From positions 56,912 to 120,911 of the forward strand of contig CALLNU010000006.1 of the NCBI GenBank assembly GCA_938005465.1: DNA of 64,000 nt, written 5' to 3'. The position numbers and the translations under genes were made by a program. This DNA is from an uncultured Collinsella sp. (GTDB taxonomy: Bacteria > Actinomycetota > Coriobacteriia > Coriobacteriales > Coriobacteriaceae). The notes beneath the pieces were generated by a model, which worked only from the letters and a program-made list of their open reading frames with translations, ran no database searches and was not told the origin of the DNA. Positions 38,273 to 46,652 of the stretch are shown piece by piece. Numbering within the stretch: position 1 is the stretch's first letter; each line of letters starts with the position of its first letter.

Positions 38273-39064
38273 ATGCCCACACCTTCCACTGCACGCATGC
38301 ACGACTTCGAGGTCGTCTCGAACCGGGAGATTGCCGACGGCATCTTCTCGCTCGTCATCTCGGCCCCCAAGCTTGCAAGTGCGCTCAAGCCCGGTCAGTT
38401 TGTGAACATCGCCGTACCCGGCGATGCGTCCTCGCTGCTTCGCGTGCCCCTGAGCTACTACCGCGCCGACGCCCAGGCCGGCACCGTCGAGCTGTGGTAC
38501 GCCGTCGTGGGCGACGATACCCGTCGTTTGTCCCAGATGGGCCCTGGCTCCACCTCTAACCTGCTGGGCCCCGGTGGCCGTGGCTGGATGGTACCCGAGG
38601 GCACCAGGAAGGCCCTGCTCGTCGCCGGTGGCATCGGTGTTCCGCCCGTGCTGTGCCTTGCCGACAAGCTTGCCGAGCAGAGTGTTGATGTGGACGTGTG
38701 CCTGGGCTTTGGCACCGCTTCCAAGGCCGTGGGCATCGACGAGTTCCGCGCGCTGGGCGCCACGGTTAACGTGTGCACCGACGATGGCACGCTGGGCACG
38801 CACGGTTTTTGCACCGACCCGGCAGCCGAGCTGCTCGGCGAGGGCGGCTACGACTACGTCGCCAGCTGCGGCCCCGCCGTCATGATGAAGAAGGTCGCCG
38901 CCGCTGCCGCCGAGGCAGGTGCGTACTGCGAGGTGTCGCTCGAGCGCATGATGAGCTGTGGCTTTGGCGCCTGCAACACCTGCAATGTCGAGACGGTCGA
39001 CGGTATGAAGGGCGCCTGCATGTGCGGCCCCGTGTTCGATGCTTCCAAGGTGGTGGTCTTCTAG
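38273..39064 (+). CDS. pyrK: Dihydroorotate dehydrogenase electron-transfer subunit
   Basis: PyrK carries FAD and a 2Fe-2S cluster and passes electrons from PyrD to NAD+. The 263-residue protein has the FAD-binding RVPLSYYRAD, the NAD-binding LLVAGGIGVPPVLCLA and the cluster cysteines in CGFGACNTCNVET and CMCGPVF. ATG 38273 follows GGGATTGGAG. The following pyrD starts on its stop codon. Confidence 0.94.
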   Translation: MPTPSTARMHDFEVVSNREIADGIFSLVISAPKLASALKPGQFVNIAVPGDASSLLRVPLSYYRADAQAGTVELWYAVVGDDTRRLSQMGPGSTSNLLGPGGRGWMVPEGTRKALLVAGGIGVPPVLCLADKLAEQSVDVDVCLGFGTASKAVGIDEFRALGATVNVCTDDGTLGTHGFCTDPAAELLGEGGYDYVASCGPAVMMKKVAAAAAEAGAYCEVSLERMMSCGFGACNTCNVETVDGMKGACMCGPVFDASKVVVF

Positions 39065-39987
39065 TGGGTACCGTGAACATGGCCGTCGATTTCGGCGGCG
39101 TCAAGATGCAGAACCCCATCAACACCGCAGCCGGTACCTTTGGCTACGGTTGGCAGTTCCAGAACTTCTTTGATGTCTCCCAGCTGGGCGCCATCACCAC
39201 CAAGGGTTGCGCAGCCGAGCCCTGGCCCGGCAATCCCGCGCCCCGCATGGCCGAGATCCCCGGCGGTATGATCAACTCCGTGGGCCTTCAGAACCCCGGC
39301 GTGGCCGCCTTTGCCCGCGAGTCCGGTCCGTGGCTCGAGCAGCTCTCCAAGGACGGCTGCCAGGTCATCTGTCAGGTTGCCGGCCACTCCGTTGACGAGT
39401 TTGTCCGCGCACTCGAGATGTATGTCGAGCTGTGCCCCTGGGCTGCCGGCTACGAGATCAACGTGAGCTGCCCCAATATCGCCGCCGGCGGTGCCGCCAT
39501 GGGCTCCACGACCGAGGGCGCCTCTTCCGTTATGGCTGCCTGCCGCAAGGTGACCGATAAGCCGCTGTTCGTGAAGATGGCGCCGGTCAACGTCGCCGAG
39601 ATCGCCAAGGCCCTCGAGGCTGCCGGCGCCGACGGCCTTTCGGTCATCAACTCCATCCAGGGCATGGCTATCGACGTCCATACCCGCAAGTCCCGCGTGG
39701 CAAAGCCCAAGGGCGGCCTTTCGGGCCCGCTGTGTCATCACATCGCCGTGCGCATGGTCTGGGAGGTTGCCCAGGCCGTCGATATCCCCATCAACGGTGT
39801 CGGCGGCGTCATGACCGGCGAGGATGCGGCCGAGTTTATTCTGGCCGGCGCCACCTGCGTGTCGGTCGGCATGGCCAACTTTGTTGATCCGTGCGCCTCG
39901 ATTAAGATCGCGCACGAGCTCGAGGCCTGGGCCGAGTCCCAGGGCGTAAAGGACATCAACGAACTGGTAGGTGCTTTCGAATGCTAG
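39064..39987 (+). CDS. pyrD: Dihydroorotate dehydrogenase, class 1B catalytic subunit
   Basis: PyrD oxidises dihydroorotate to orotate with FMN; pairing with PyrK marks the NAD-dependent class 1B. The 307-residue protein has NPINTAAGTFGYG, GMINSVGLQNPG, the catalytic-cysteine motif INVSCPN and GVGGVMTGEDAAEFILAGA. GTG 39064 overlaps the pyrK stop (TAGTG); GTG 39073 and ATG 39079 are possible alternatives giving slightly shorter proteins. Confidence 0.95.
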   Translation: MGTVNMAVDFGGVKMQNPINTAAGTFGYGWQFQNFFDVSQLGAITTKGCAAEPWPGNPAPRMAEIPGGMINSVGLQNPGVAAFARESGPWLEQLSKDGCQVICQVAGHSVDEFVRALEMYVELCPWAAGYEINVSCPNIAAGGAAMGSTTEGASSVMAACRKVTDKPLFVKMAPVNVAEIAKALEAAGADGLSVINSIQGMAIDVHTRKSRVAKPKGGLSGPLCHHIAVRMVWEVAQAVDIPINGVGGVMTGEDAAEFILAGATCVSVGMANFVDPCASIKIAHELEAWAESQGVKDINELVGAFEC

Positions 39988-40697
39988 AGACCGATGCCCG
40001 CGACCGCGTAATCGTCGCCCTCGACTGCGATCGTGAGCGTGCGCTCGAGCTTGCCCACGAGCTTTCGGGCCATGCCGCCTGGCTCAAGGTTGGCATGACG
40101 CTCTATTACGCCGAGGGTCCCCAGATCGTCAAGACGTTCAAGGACCTGGGCTTTAAGGTCTTCCTTGACCTTAAGTTCCATGATATTCCGCATCAGGTTC
40201 GCGGTGCCGCCCGTTCGGCCTCGCTTGCCGGTGCCGACCTGCTCTCGGTTCACGGCTTGGGTTCGGGCGCCATGCTCGCTGCCTGCCGCGAGGGTGCCGA
40301 GGAGGCGCGCGAGGACCGCGCCAAGCTCGTCGCCATCACCGTTCTTACGAGCATGAATCAGGATGCCTTGAGCGAGATCGGCGTCGAGTCGCCCGTGGCT
40401 GAGGAGGCCGCCCGCCTGGCAAAGCTCGCTCAGGCCAACGGCATCGACGGTATCGTGTGCTCGCCGATGGAGGCTCACGACATGCGTGAGCTGTTGGGTC
40501 CCGATGCCCTGATCGTGACTCCGGGTGTGCGTCCGGTTGGTGCCGCCCTTGGTGACCAGTCCCGTGTGGCGACGCCTTCCCAGGCTATCGAGCGAGGCGC
40601 AAGCCACATTGTGGTGGGCCGTCCCATCACCGGCGCCGACGATCCGGTCGCCGCCTTTGACGCCATCGTCGCCGAGCTGGTCGAAAACGTCGCGTAA
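39981..40697 (+). CDS. pyrF: Orotidine 5'-phosphate decarboxylase
   Basis: PyrF decarboxylates OMP to UMP. The 238-residue barrel has VIVALDCDRERAL, the catalytic D-x-K-x-x-D in FLDLKFHDIPHQV, and VTPGVRPVG followed by RVATPSQAIERGASHIVVGRPI. The start overlaps pyrD by seven bases. The cluster ends here; pyrE (and carAB) are not in the window. Confidence 0.96.
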   Translation: MLETDARDRVIVALDCDRERALELAHELSGHAAWLKVGMTLYYAEGPQIVKTFKDLGFKVFLDLKFHDIPHQVRGAARSASLAGADLLSVHGLGSGAMLAACREGAEEAREDRAKLVAITVLTSMNQDALSEIGVESPVAEEAARLAKLAQANGIDGIVCSPMEAHDMRELLGPDALIVTPGVRPVGAALGDQSRVATPSQAIERGASHIVVGRPITGADDPVAAFDAIVAELVENVA

Positions 40698-40742
40698 AAG
40701 ATTCCCCTAAGTCACCACTTTTGGGTCTCATTAGCACAAAAT

Positions 40743-40800
40743 AGCCCCTGTGCCTGCGTAAACTTTCCCATCCTTTGTGTGGAATCGCAGGTCAGGGGCT
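40743..40800 (+). terminator. Large hairpin after the pyr operon
   Basis: AGCCCCTG and, inside it, CCTGCG pair with CGCAGG and CAGGGGCT around a long loop. The U-tract is poor, so this is a likely but not classical terminator. Confidence 0.55.
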
Positions 40801-40863
40801 TAACTTTGGGCGCAGTATATTGCACTTTTTGCGGGTATCGTCTAACCTATGGACCCGCGATTG

Positions 40864-40936
40864 GGCATTTTGTACGTTCTACGTGCTAAAATGCCAATTA
40901 TTGAATCAGATATAACCCAACTATTTGGAGGTACGA
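40864..40936 (+). promoter_or_regulatory. mihF promoter region with inverted repeat
   Basis: GGCATTTT (40864-40871) and AAAATGCC (40888-40895) form a perfect 8-bp inverted repeat. Its right arm overlaps a TAAAAT box (40887-40892), and a TATAAC box follows at 40911-40916. GGAGG precedes the mihF start. Confidence 0.45.
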
Positions 40937-41245
40937 ATGGCACTCCCTCAGCTTACCGATGAGCAGCGCAAGCAGGCTCTTGAGAAGGCTGCTGCCGCAC
41001 GTCACGCCCGCGCTGAGCTTCGCGAGCAGATCAAGAAGGGCGAGAAGTCCCTCGAGTCCGTGCTCAACTCCGATGACCCCATCGCTTCCCGCATGAAGGT
41101 TTCCACCCTCATCGAGTCTCTTCCCGGTTATGGCAAGGCCAAGGCCGCCAAGATCATGGAGGAGCTCGGTATCTCCGCTACCCGTCGCGTCCAGGGCCTC
41201 GGCGTCCGTCAGCGCGAGCAGCTCCTCGAGCAGCTGACCAAATAA
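40937..41245 (+). CDS. mihF: Actinobacterial integration host factor (mIHF)
   Basis: This 102-residue DNA-binding nucleoid protein is unrelated to HU/IHF and typical of Actinobacteria. It has the helix-rich N-terminus (QRKQALEKAAAARHARAELR) and the core SRMKVSTLIESLPGYGKAKAAKIMEELGI with a helix-two-turn-helix, followed by RRVQGLGVRQREQLLE. Linkage to gmk and rpoZ is conserved in Actinobacteria. ATG 40937 is chosen over TTG 40925 from GGAGG spacing. Confidence 0.93.
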   Translation: MALPQLTDEQRKQALEKAAAARHARAELREQIKKGEKSLESVLNSDDPIASRMKVSTLIESLPGYGKAKAAKIMEELGISATRRVQGLGVRQREQLLEQLTK

Positions 41246-41815
41246 GTGGGCGCTCAGGATTCCAAGCTCTTTGTGATTTCTGGACCGTCAGGCGCAGGGA
41301 AGGGTACGCTCGTCACTCGTGTGCGCGAGCGCCGCTCGAACCTGGGCCTGACGGTTTCGGCTACCACGCGAGCACCACGCAAAGGTGAGGTCGACGGCGT
41401 CAACTACTTTTTCCTGACGCGTGAGGAGTTCGACCGCCGCGTGGCAAACGGTGAGTTTGTTGAGTGGGCCGAGGTCCACGGTAACTGCTACGGCACGTTG
41501 GTGAGCGAGGTTCAGTCCAAGCTCGCCTCTGGTTCGTCTCTCATCTTGGAGATCGATGTCCAGGGTGCCCTGCAGGTGAAGGAGCGTTTCCCCGAGGCCG
41601 TGCTGATCTTTATCAAGCCACCTTCGCTCGAGGTGCTTCGCGAGCGTCTAGTCGGTCGCGGTACCGAGACGCCCGAGACGATTGAGCTGCGTATGGCAAA
41701 CGCCGCCGATGAGCTTGCCCTTGCCGACCGCTACGACGACGTAGTGGTTAATGACGATCTCGACCGCGCGACCGATGAGCTCGTTCGCGTTCTCGATATG
41801 CATGAAAGGATCTGA
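41246..41815 (+). CDS. gmk: Guanylate kinase
   Basis: Gmk phosphorylates GMP to GDP. The 189-residue protein has the P-loop VISGPSGAGKGTLV, the GMP-binding TTRAPRKGEVDGVNYFF and FVEWAEVHGNCYGT. The start is GTG 41246, directly after the mihF stop. Confidence 0.97.
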   Translation: MGAQDSKLFVISGPSGAGKGTLVTRVRERRSNLGLTVSATTRAPRKGEVDGVNYFFLTREEFDRRVANGEFVEWAEVHGNCYGTLVSEVQSKLASGSSLILEIDVQGALQVKERFPEAVLIFIKPPSLEVLRERLVGRGTETPETIELRMANAADELALADRYDDVVVNDDLDRATDELVRVLDMHERI

Positions 41816-41820
41816 GGTCC

Positions 41821-42102
41821 GTGTCCGTTGTAAAGCCTTGCATTGACGATCTTCTGGAGAAGACCGATCACAACCGCTTCCTGCTCGCTTCGCTTGCCTC
41901 CAAGCGCGCCTGCGACATCAATAGCATGCTGCGTGGCCAGCACAACCGCGTGCTTGCCGTCCAGGATGTCGATGACATCACCATCGGGCTTTCCGGTGCC
42001 GATACCATTTCGATGGCTATGGATGAGATTGTCGACGGCGACATCTCTTACGACGAGGCCCGTTATGAGAAGGCGCTCGGCCACAAGGTTGCTGAAGCCT
42101 AA
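41821..42102 (+). CDS. rpoZ: RNA polymerase omega subunit
   Basis: Omega helps assemble the beta' subunit. The 93-residue protein has KTDHNRFLLASLASKRACDINSML (the conserved first helix) and a longer acidic C-terminus. The start is GTG 41821, five bases after gmk. The gmk-rpoZ linkage is standard. Confidence 0.92.
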   Translation: MSVVKPCIDDLLEKTDHNRFLLASLASKRACDINSMLRGQHNRVLAVQDVDDITIGLSGADTISMAMDEIVDGDISYDEARYEKALGHKVAEA

Positions 42103-43347
42103 ATGGCGGCTCGCGTCTGTCTGGTCCACTATCACGAGGTTGGACTGAAGGGCAAGAACCGCGCACATTTTGAGCATATCCTCATGGATAACATCAAGGC
42201 GGCCTTGGCCGCCTTTTCCGTGAATGCCGTGTCTCGAATTTCCGGTTATATCCTCGTGACCTTTAACGAGCATCAGGCCGATGAGGCGGCGCGTGTCATT
42301 CGCACCGTTCCCGGCGTTGCTCGTGTGTCTTTGGCGTATCACACTAACCGCGACCCGCAGGAGTACTGCGCCGCCGCCGTGAAGGCGCTGCGCGAGTTTG
42401 GTTCCTTCGATTCGTTTAAGGTGCACGCCAAGCGCTCCAATACTGACTATGAGCTAACCTCGATTGACATCAATCGTCAGGTGGGCGAGGTGCTGTGCGA
42501 GGCGTTTCCTGATAAAAAGGTTCAGATGCACGACCCCGATGCGATGGTGCACGTACTGGTGGTCCAGGGTAGCGTTTATGTGTACGCGCGCTCCGAGCGC
42601 GGCGTGGGCGGTCTGCCGGTGGGTTCTGCCGGCAAGGTCGTGACGCTGCTTTCCTCGGGTATCGATTCTCCGGTGGCGACCTGGATGCTCGCGCGTCGCG
42701 GCGCGGTGTGCGTGCCGGTACATTTCTCTGGTCGTCCGCAGACGCCCGATACGAGCGAGTATTTGGTGCAGGACATCATCCGTGCGCTTGAGCCGGGTGT
42801 CCAGATCGGCCGCCTGTACGTGGTGCCGTTTGGCGACTGCCAGCGTGAGATTTCGGTTACCTGTCCCAGCAATCTGCGCGTGATCATGTATCGCCGCATT
42901 ATGTATTCGGTTGCCGAGCGCATTGCACACATCGAGGGCGCCAAGGCCATCGTTACGGGCGAATCGCTTGGGCAGGTTGCCTCCCAAACGCTTGAGAACA
43001 TCATGGCCGTCAACGAGGCCGTGAAGATCCCCGTGTTCCGCCCTCTCATCGGTTCGGACAAGCAGGAGATCATCGCGCGCGCCGAGGAGATCGGTACGTT
43101 CGATATCTCGACTGAGGCCGCTCCCGACTGCTGCACGCTATTTATGCCGCGCCGTCCCGAGACGCACGCTAAACTCGATGCTGTGCATGAGGCCTGGGAG
43201 TTGTTCGATCACGAGGAGATGATCGAGCGCCTGCTCAAGCAGGCCGAGTACATCGACTTCGAGAGCAACACGTATAAGGCCCCTAAGACCTTAAAGCGCA
43301 AACATTCGGAGCTTGCTCCGCGTGAGATTTACCAAGATCACGAGTAA
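42103..43347 (+). CDS. thiI: tRNA 4-thiouridine synthetase ThiI (short form)
   Basis: ThiI makes 4-thiouridine at tRNA position 8 and can feed sulfur to thiamine synthesis. The 414-residue protein has an N-terminal ferredoxin-like domain (VHYHEVGLKGKNRAHFE), a THUMP domain and an ATP pyrophosphatase domain with the PP-loop LLSSGIDSPVATWM. It lacks the C-terminal rhodanese domain of the E. coli protein, which is usual outside Proteobacteria and fits a tRNA-only role. It starts directly after rpoZ and ends at a strong terminator. Confidence 0.95.
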   Translation: MAARVCLVHYHEVGLKGKNRAHFEHILMDNIKAALAAFSVNAVSRISGYILVTFNEHQADEAARVIRTVPGVARVSLAYHTNRDPQEYCAAAVKALREFGSFDSFKVHAKRSNTDYELTSIDINRQVGEVLCEAFPDKKVQMHDPDAMVHVLVVQGSVYVYARSERGVGGLPVGSAGKVVTLLSSGIDSPVATWMLARRGAVCVPVHFSGRPQTPDTSEYLVQDIIRALEPGVQIGRLYVVPFGDCQREISVTCPSNLRVIMYRRIMYSVAERIAHIEGAKAIVTGESLGQVASQTLENIMAVNEAVKIPVFRPLIGSDKQEIIARAEEIGTFDISTEAAPDCCTLFMPRRPETHAKLDAVHEAWELFDHEEMIERLLKQAEYIDFESNTYKAPKTLKRKHSELAPREIYQDHE

Positions 43348-43357
43348 TTTTGTGCAT

Positions 43358-43391
43358 AGACCGACGATGCGTCTGCATCGTCGGTCTTTTG
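43358..43391 (+). terminator. Intrinsic terminator after thiI
   Basis: AGACCGACGATGC pairs perfectly with GCATCGTCGGTCT (four-base loop), followed by TTT. It isolates comEA-comEC from upstream transcription. Confidence 0.9.
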
Positions 43392-43465
43392 CTATCTGGG
43401 CATTTTGCGGCTAAGTGTTCATTTGCTGACGTGTGCTTGAATAAATGGACAGATTTGTGCAAGGT

Positions 43466-43483
43466 TTTGGTCAGCTTTTGGTT
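43466..43483 (+). promoter_or_regulatory. Putative competence-operon regulatory site (shared 18-mer, copy 2)
   Basis: TTTGGTCAGCTTTTGGTT here is identical to 14098-14115 upstream of yraN-comM-dprA. It lies 77 bases before the comEA ATG (73 bases at the other site) and again just downstream of a terminator. The two internal TTTGGT repeats are 11 bp apart. Confidence 0.6.
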
Positions 43484-43560
43484 TGACCGCTAAAACCGGT
43501 TTTGGAGCGTGGCTGTTGCAGGGCTCTTTTCCTGACACGATGTTGTTGGGAGGTTTTGCT

Positions 43561-44274
43561 ATGGCGCAGCGCGAACAACACGAACGGGTCAAACGGATGG
43601 ACCGCTTGGCGGACAAGCTGCTCGGTCATAAGGCAGTGGTGATGGCGATACTGGTTGTCATTGCGATGGCGAGCGGCTTGGCGATGGCGAACCTTGGCGG
43701 CGGTGCCAGCGGCGTGTCTTTTGAGCGGACTGATGGTTCGGGCTCGTTGGTGGAGCCGGGATCCGGCGATGCTTCGAGCGGAAAGACATCCGAAGGCTCT
43801 TCGCCTAAGGCGTCTGCTGCGGCAGAGGTCTATGTCGATGTTGATGGCGCCGTTGTGTCGCCCGGTGTATATCGTCTCAAGGACGGCGCGCGGGTGGCTC
43901 AGGCGATTGATGCCGCCGGCGGGCTGGCGCCCGAGGCAGACGTTACGGGGCTCAATCGGGCATCTAAGGTCACTGATGGACAAAAAATCCATGTTCCAAC
44001 GGTAGGGGAGCAGCAGGCGTCCATTGCGGAAGCCGGTGTTGATGGTGGGGTTTCCGCATCATCGGGCGCGGGTGGCGCAACAGGCCTAGTAAACATCAAT
44101 ACGGCAAGCGCGGCAGAGCTGCAGACGCTCTCGGGCATCGGTCCCTCCATGGCGCAGTCGATTATCGATGAGCGGACAAAGAACGGTGCTTTTTCTTCGG
44201 TTGACGATCTGATGCGTGTGTCGGGAATCGGCGAGAAGAAGCTTGCCAAAATCAAAGATTGCATCTGCGTATGA
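43561..44274 (+). CDS. comEA: Competence protein ComEA (membrane-anchored DNA receptor)
   Basis: ComEA binds double-stranded DNA outside the membrane and helps pull it in during transformation. The 237-residue protein has an N-terminal membrane anchor (about residues 24-44), a low-complexity Ser/Gly linker, an SLBB domain (about 88-146, VYVDVDGAVVSPGVYRL) and a C-terminal double helix-hairpin-helix (176-237, NINTASAAELQTLSGIGPS and MRVSGIGEKKLAKIK). ATG 43561 follows GGGAGG. It overlaps comEC by four bases. Confidence 0.94.
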   Translation: MAQREQHERVKRMDRLADKLLGHKAVVMAILVVIAMASGLAMANLGGGASGVSFERTDGSGSLVEPGSGDASSGKTSEGSSPKASAAAEVYVDVDGAVVSPGVYRLKDGARVAQAIDAAGGLAPEADVTGLNRASKVTDGQKIHVPTVGEQQASIAEAGVDGGVSASSGAGGATGLVNINTASAAELQTLSGIGPSMAQSIIDERTKNGAFSSVDDLMRVSGIGEKKLAKIKDCICV

Positions 44275-46574
44275 GTGCGACCGAGCGCGAGCACGTGATG
44301 CCTCCGCGGCCCCTGATGCCATGGACGATGGCCCTGTGTGCCGGCATGTGCATGAGCTGCGTCTTGGTGCTCAACATGGTCGCTGATGCGCTGCTGAGGG
44401 AGCGGGCTCCGGCGGTCGGGCCGCTATGGGCCATTCCCGTTGCGGCGGCGGTATTCGTTGTGCTGGCTCAATCTTGTGCGCCGCTTGCCCCTTGGAAGCG
44501 GTGGCTGTATGCCGCGTCCGTCGGTCTCGTGGCGGGAGCGGTCGTCTCGGTGTGGTGGGCTGTGGGCACGCTGAGTGCCTCGAAGGCGCTCGATGGTCGA
44601 GCGGCAAGCAGCCTCGAGTTTGTCGTGCAGGGTGATCCATCCATAAACGACGACGTGTATTCCTATACCTGCGAGGCACGCGCGGACGGTAAGAACCTGG
44701 CAACGGTTCGCCTATCGTTTGACCGCGAGCTCAAGGTCGGGGCGCACGTGCGTGTTATCGGTCGCGTTTCACGTTTTGAGAACGATGCGTATGGACGATC
44801 GCGCGTGCTCCGAGGCGAGGTGCGCAAGGTTAAAGCCGTTCGGATTGTGTCGGTCGATGAGGGCTCTCCGGGGCCGCTGCTTCGGCTGCGAAATGGGCTG
44901 CTTGCGTCCATCGCGGCTGCGACCGACCCGGCGCGTGCGCTCATAGCCGGTGTCGTCTGCGGTCGTTCGGCCGAGCTGCGCGCCCAGCCGGCGGGCGACT
45001 GGTTTTCGGTGACGGGAACGGCGCATCTTATCGCCGTCTCGGGCAGCCATTTGGCTATCGTGGGGTTTGTAATCGAGGGTTTATTGCAAAAGACTCGGTG
45101 CTCACGTGGTCTTCAGCGGGCGATACTGGCGATAACGCTTGTGGGCTACGCTGCCTTTACGGGCGCGTCTCCCTCGGCCGTGCGCGCGTGCTGCATGGTA
45201 TTCGCGACGCTTGTCGTAAACGGCGCGGGGCGTCGCCGGCACGGCCTTTCGGCACTCTTTGTTACCATGTCCATCTTTGTTCTACTGCGGCCGACGGTGC
45301 CGTTCGAGATGGGCTTTCAGCTTTCATGTGCCAGCGTCTTAGCCATTCTGTGCTTTTGCCCCTATGCGACCTACGCTTTGGGCGAGCTGGGTGTGCCATC
45401 GGGCGTTGCCAGCATGCTTTCCGTCACGCTGTGCTCGCAACTGGCGACACTTCCCATTACCATTCCTGCCTTCGGTACGTTCTCGCTCATTGCTCCGCTG
45501 GCAAATGCGGTCATCGGTCCGGTGGTGAGCGTACTGCTTGCCGTGTCGATCGTGCTGGTTCCCTTTTCGCTCGTGGCACCGTTGCGGACTTGGGCGCTCG
45601 TTGTGCCCATGATTGCCTCCCGTTGCGCGCTGTTCTTCGAGCAGCTGTTTGCCGCCGTGCCGGGTGCATCCGTGAGCGTGCCGCCCGATAGCATGTGGAT
45701 TTATCTAGTGCCGTGTTTGCTGGCGGTGCTGCTGGTCTGGTGGCCGCGTCCCCGTGCACGTCCTGTGGCGGTGGGGCTTGCATGTCTGGTGTTCCTGGCT
45801 GCGATTCCGTACGTCTACTGGGATCGATTCGCTCCGCCTTCTGTGACGGTGCTCGATGTGGGGCAGGCCGATGCGATTCTGGTTCGTCAGGGTGACGCCG
45901 TGGCGCTCGTGGACTGTGGGCTCGATGAGCGCGTGGTGTCGGCGTTGGTTCGCAATAACGTCCACCATATCGATGCCGTCTTCGTGACACATTGGGACGA
46001 AGACCATTGGGGTGGTCTTCCCGATGTGCTCGATCAGTTTTCGGTTAGAGCCATTGTGGTTGCGGCCGATGCGCTTGACGGTGCGCCTGCTGAAGTCCTG
46101 AATCGCCCCAGCGTAACGTATCGGCAGGTGGCTTGTGGAGACACGGTCGATATCGGCGCGTTTCGGACACGTGTGATGTGGCCGTTTGACACGGTGGATG
46201 GCGAGGGCAATGAGGACTCTCTTGTTTTGCTGCTCTCCTATGCTCAGGAAGGCAAGAGCCTGCGCGTGCTCCTCACTGGTGATGCCGAGCTCGATCAAGA
46301 GCGCGAGTTTGTACAGGAGGTGGGTGATATCGATGTGCTCAAGCTAGGGCATCACGGCTCAAAAGTTTCCGTCGACACAGACCTGCTGGGCACGCTTAAG
46401 CCCGAGCTCTCTATCGCGAGTGCGGGCGAGGGCAACCGCTACGGCCATCCATCCGATGCCTGCATCGATGCGGTTCGCGATGCGGGCGGTGCGTTCGCAT
46501 GCACCATCGAACACGGCGACATTACCGTCTCGCCGACCGCGAAGGGCTTTGCGATGCGATGCCAGCGACCGTGA
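44271..46574 (+). CDS. comEC: Competence channel protein ComEC/Rec2
   Basis: ComEC forms the membrane channel for incoming single-stranded DNA. The 767-residue protein has an N-terminal part with several transmembrane helices and an OB-like soluble segment, and the central competence domain (LIAVSGSHLAIVGFVIEGLL). The C-terminal metallo-beta-lactamase domain carries the metal motif in THWDEDHWGGLPD and GHHGSKVS. That domain is probably the nuclease that degrades the second strand. ATG 44271 overlaps the comEA stop (ATGA). Downstream is holA, as in many bacteria. Confidence 0.95.
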   Translation: MSATEREHVMPPRPLMPWTMALCAGMCMSCVLVLNMVADALLRERAPAVGPLWAIPVAAAVFVVLAQSCAPLAPWKRWLYAASVGLVAGAVVSVWWAVGTLSASKALDGRAASSLEFVVQGDPSINDDVYSYTCEARADGKNLATVRLSFDRELKVGAHVRVIGRVSRFENDAYGRSRVLRGEVRKVKAVRIVSVDEGSPGPLLRLRNGLLASIAAATDPARALIAGVVCGRSAELRAQPAGDWFSVTGTAHLIAVSGSHLAIVGFVIEGLLQKTRCSRGLQRAILAITLVGYAAFTGASPSAVRACCMVFATLVVNGAGRRRHGLSALFVTMSIFVLLRPTVPFEMGFQLSCASVLAILCFCPYATYALGELGVPSGVASMLSVTLCSQLATLPITIPAFGTFSLIAPLANAVIGPVVSVLLAVSIVLVPFSLVAPLRTWALVVPMIASRCALFFEQLFAAVPGASVSVPPDSMWIYLVPCLLAVLLVWWPRPRARPVAVGLACLVFLAAIPYVYWDRFAPPSVTVLDVGQADAILVRQGDAVALVDCGLDERVVSALVRNNVHHIDAVFVTHWDEDHWGGLPDVLDQFSVRAIVVAADALDGAPAEVLNRPSVTYRQVACGDTVDIGAFRTRVMWPFDTVDGEGNEDSLVLLLSYAQEGKSLRVLLTGDAELDQEREFVQEVGDIDVLKLGHHGSKVSVDTDLLGTLKPELSIASAGEGNRYGHPSDACIDAVRDAGGAFACTIEHGDITVSPTAKGFAMRCQRP

Positions 46575-46652
46575 TGCTGTCGTTGGCGCGGGACCAACCC
46601 CTGGGCTAAAATGGCACGGTACGAACTCGAGAGTCTGCGAGAGGGGAGCGCA

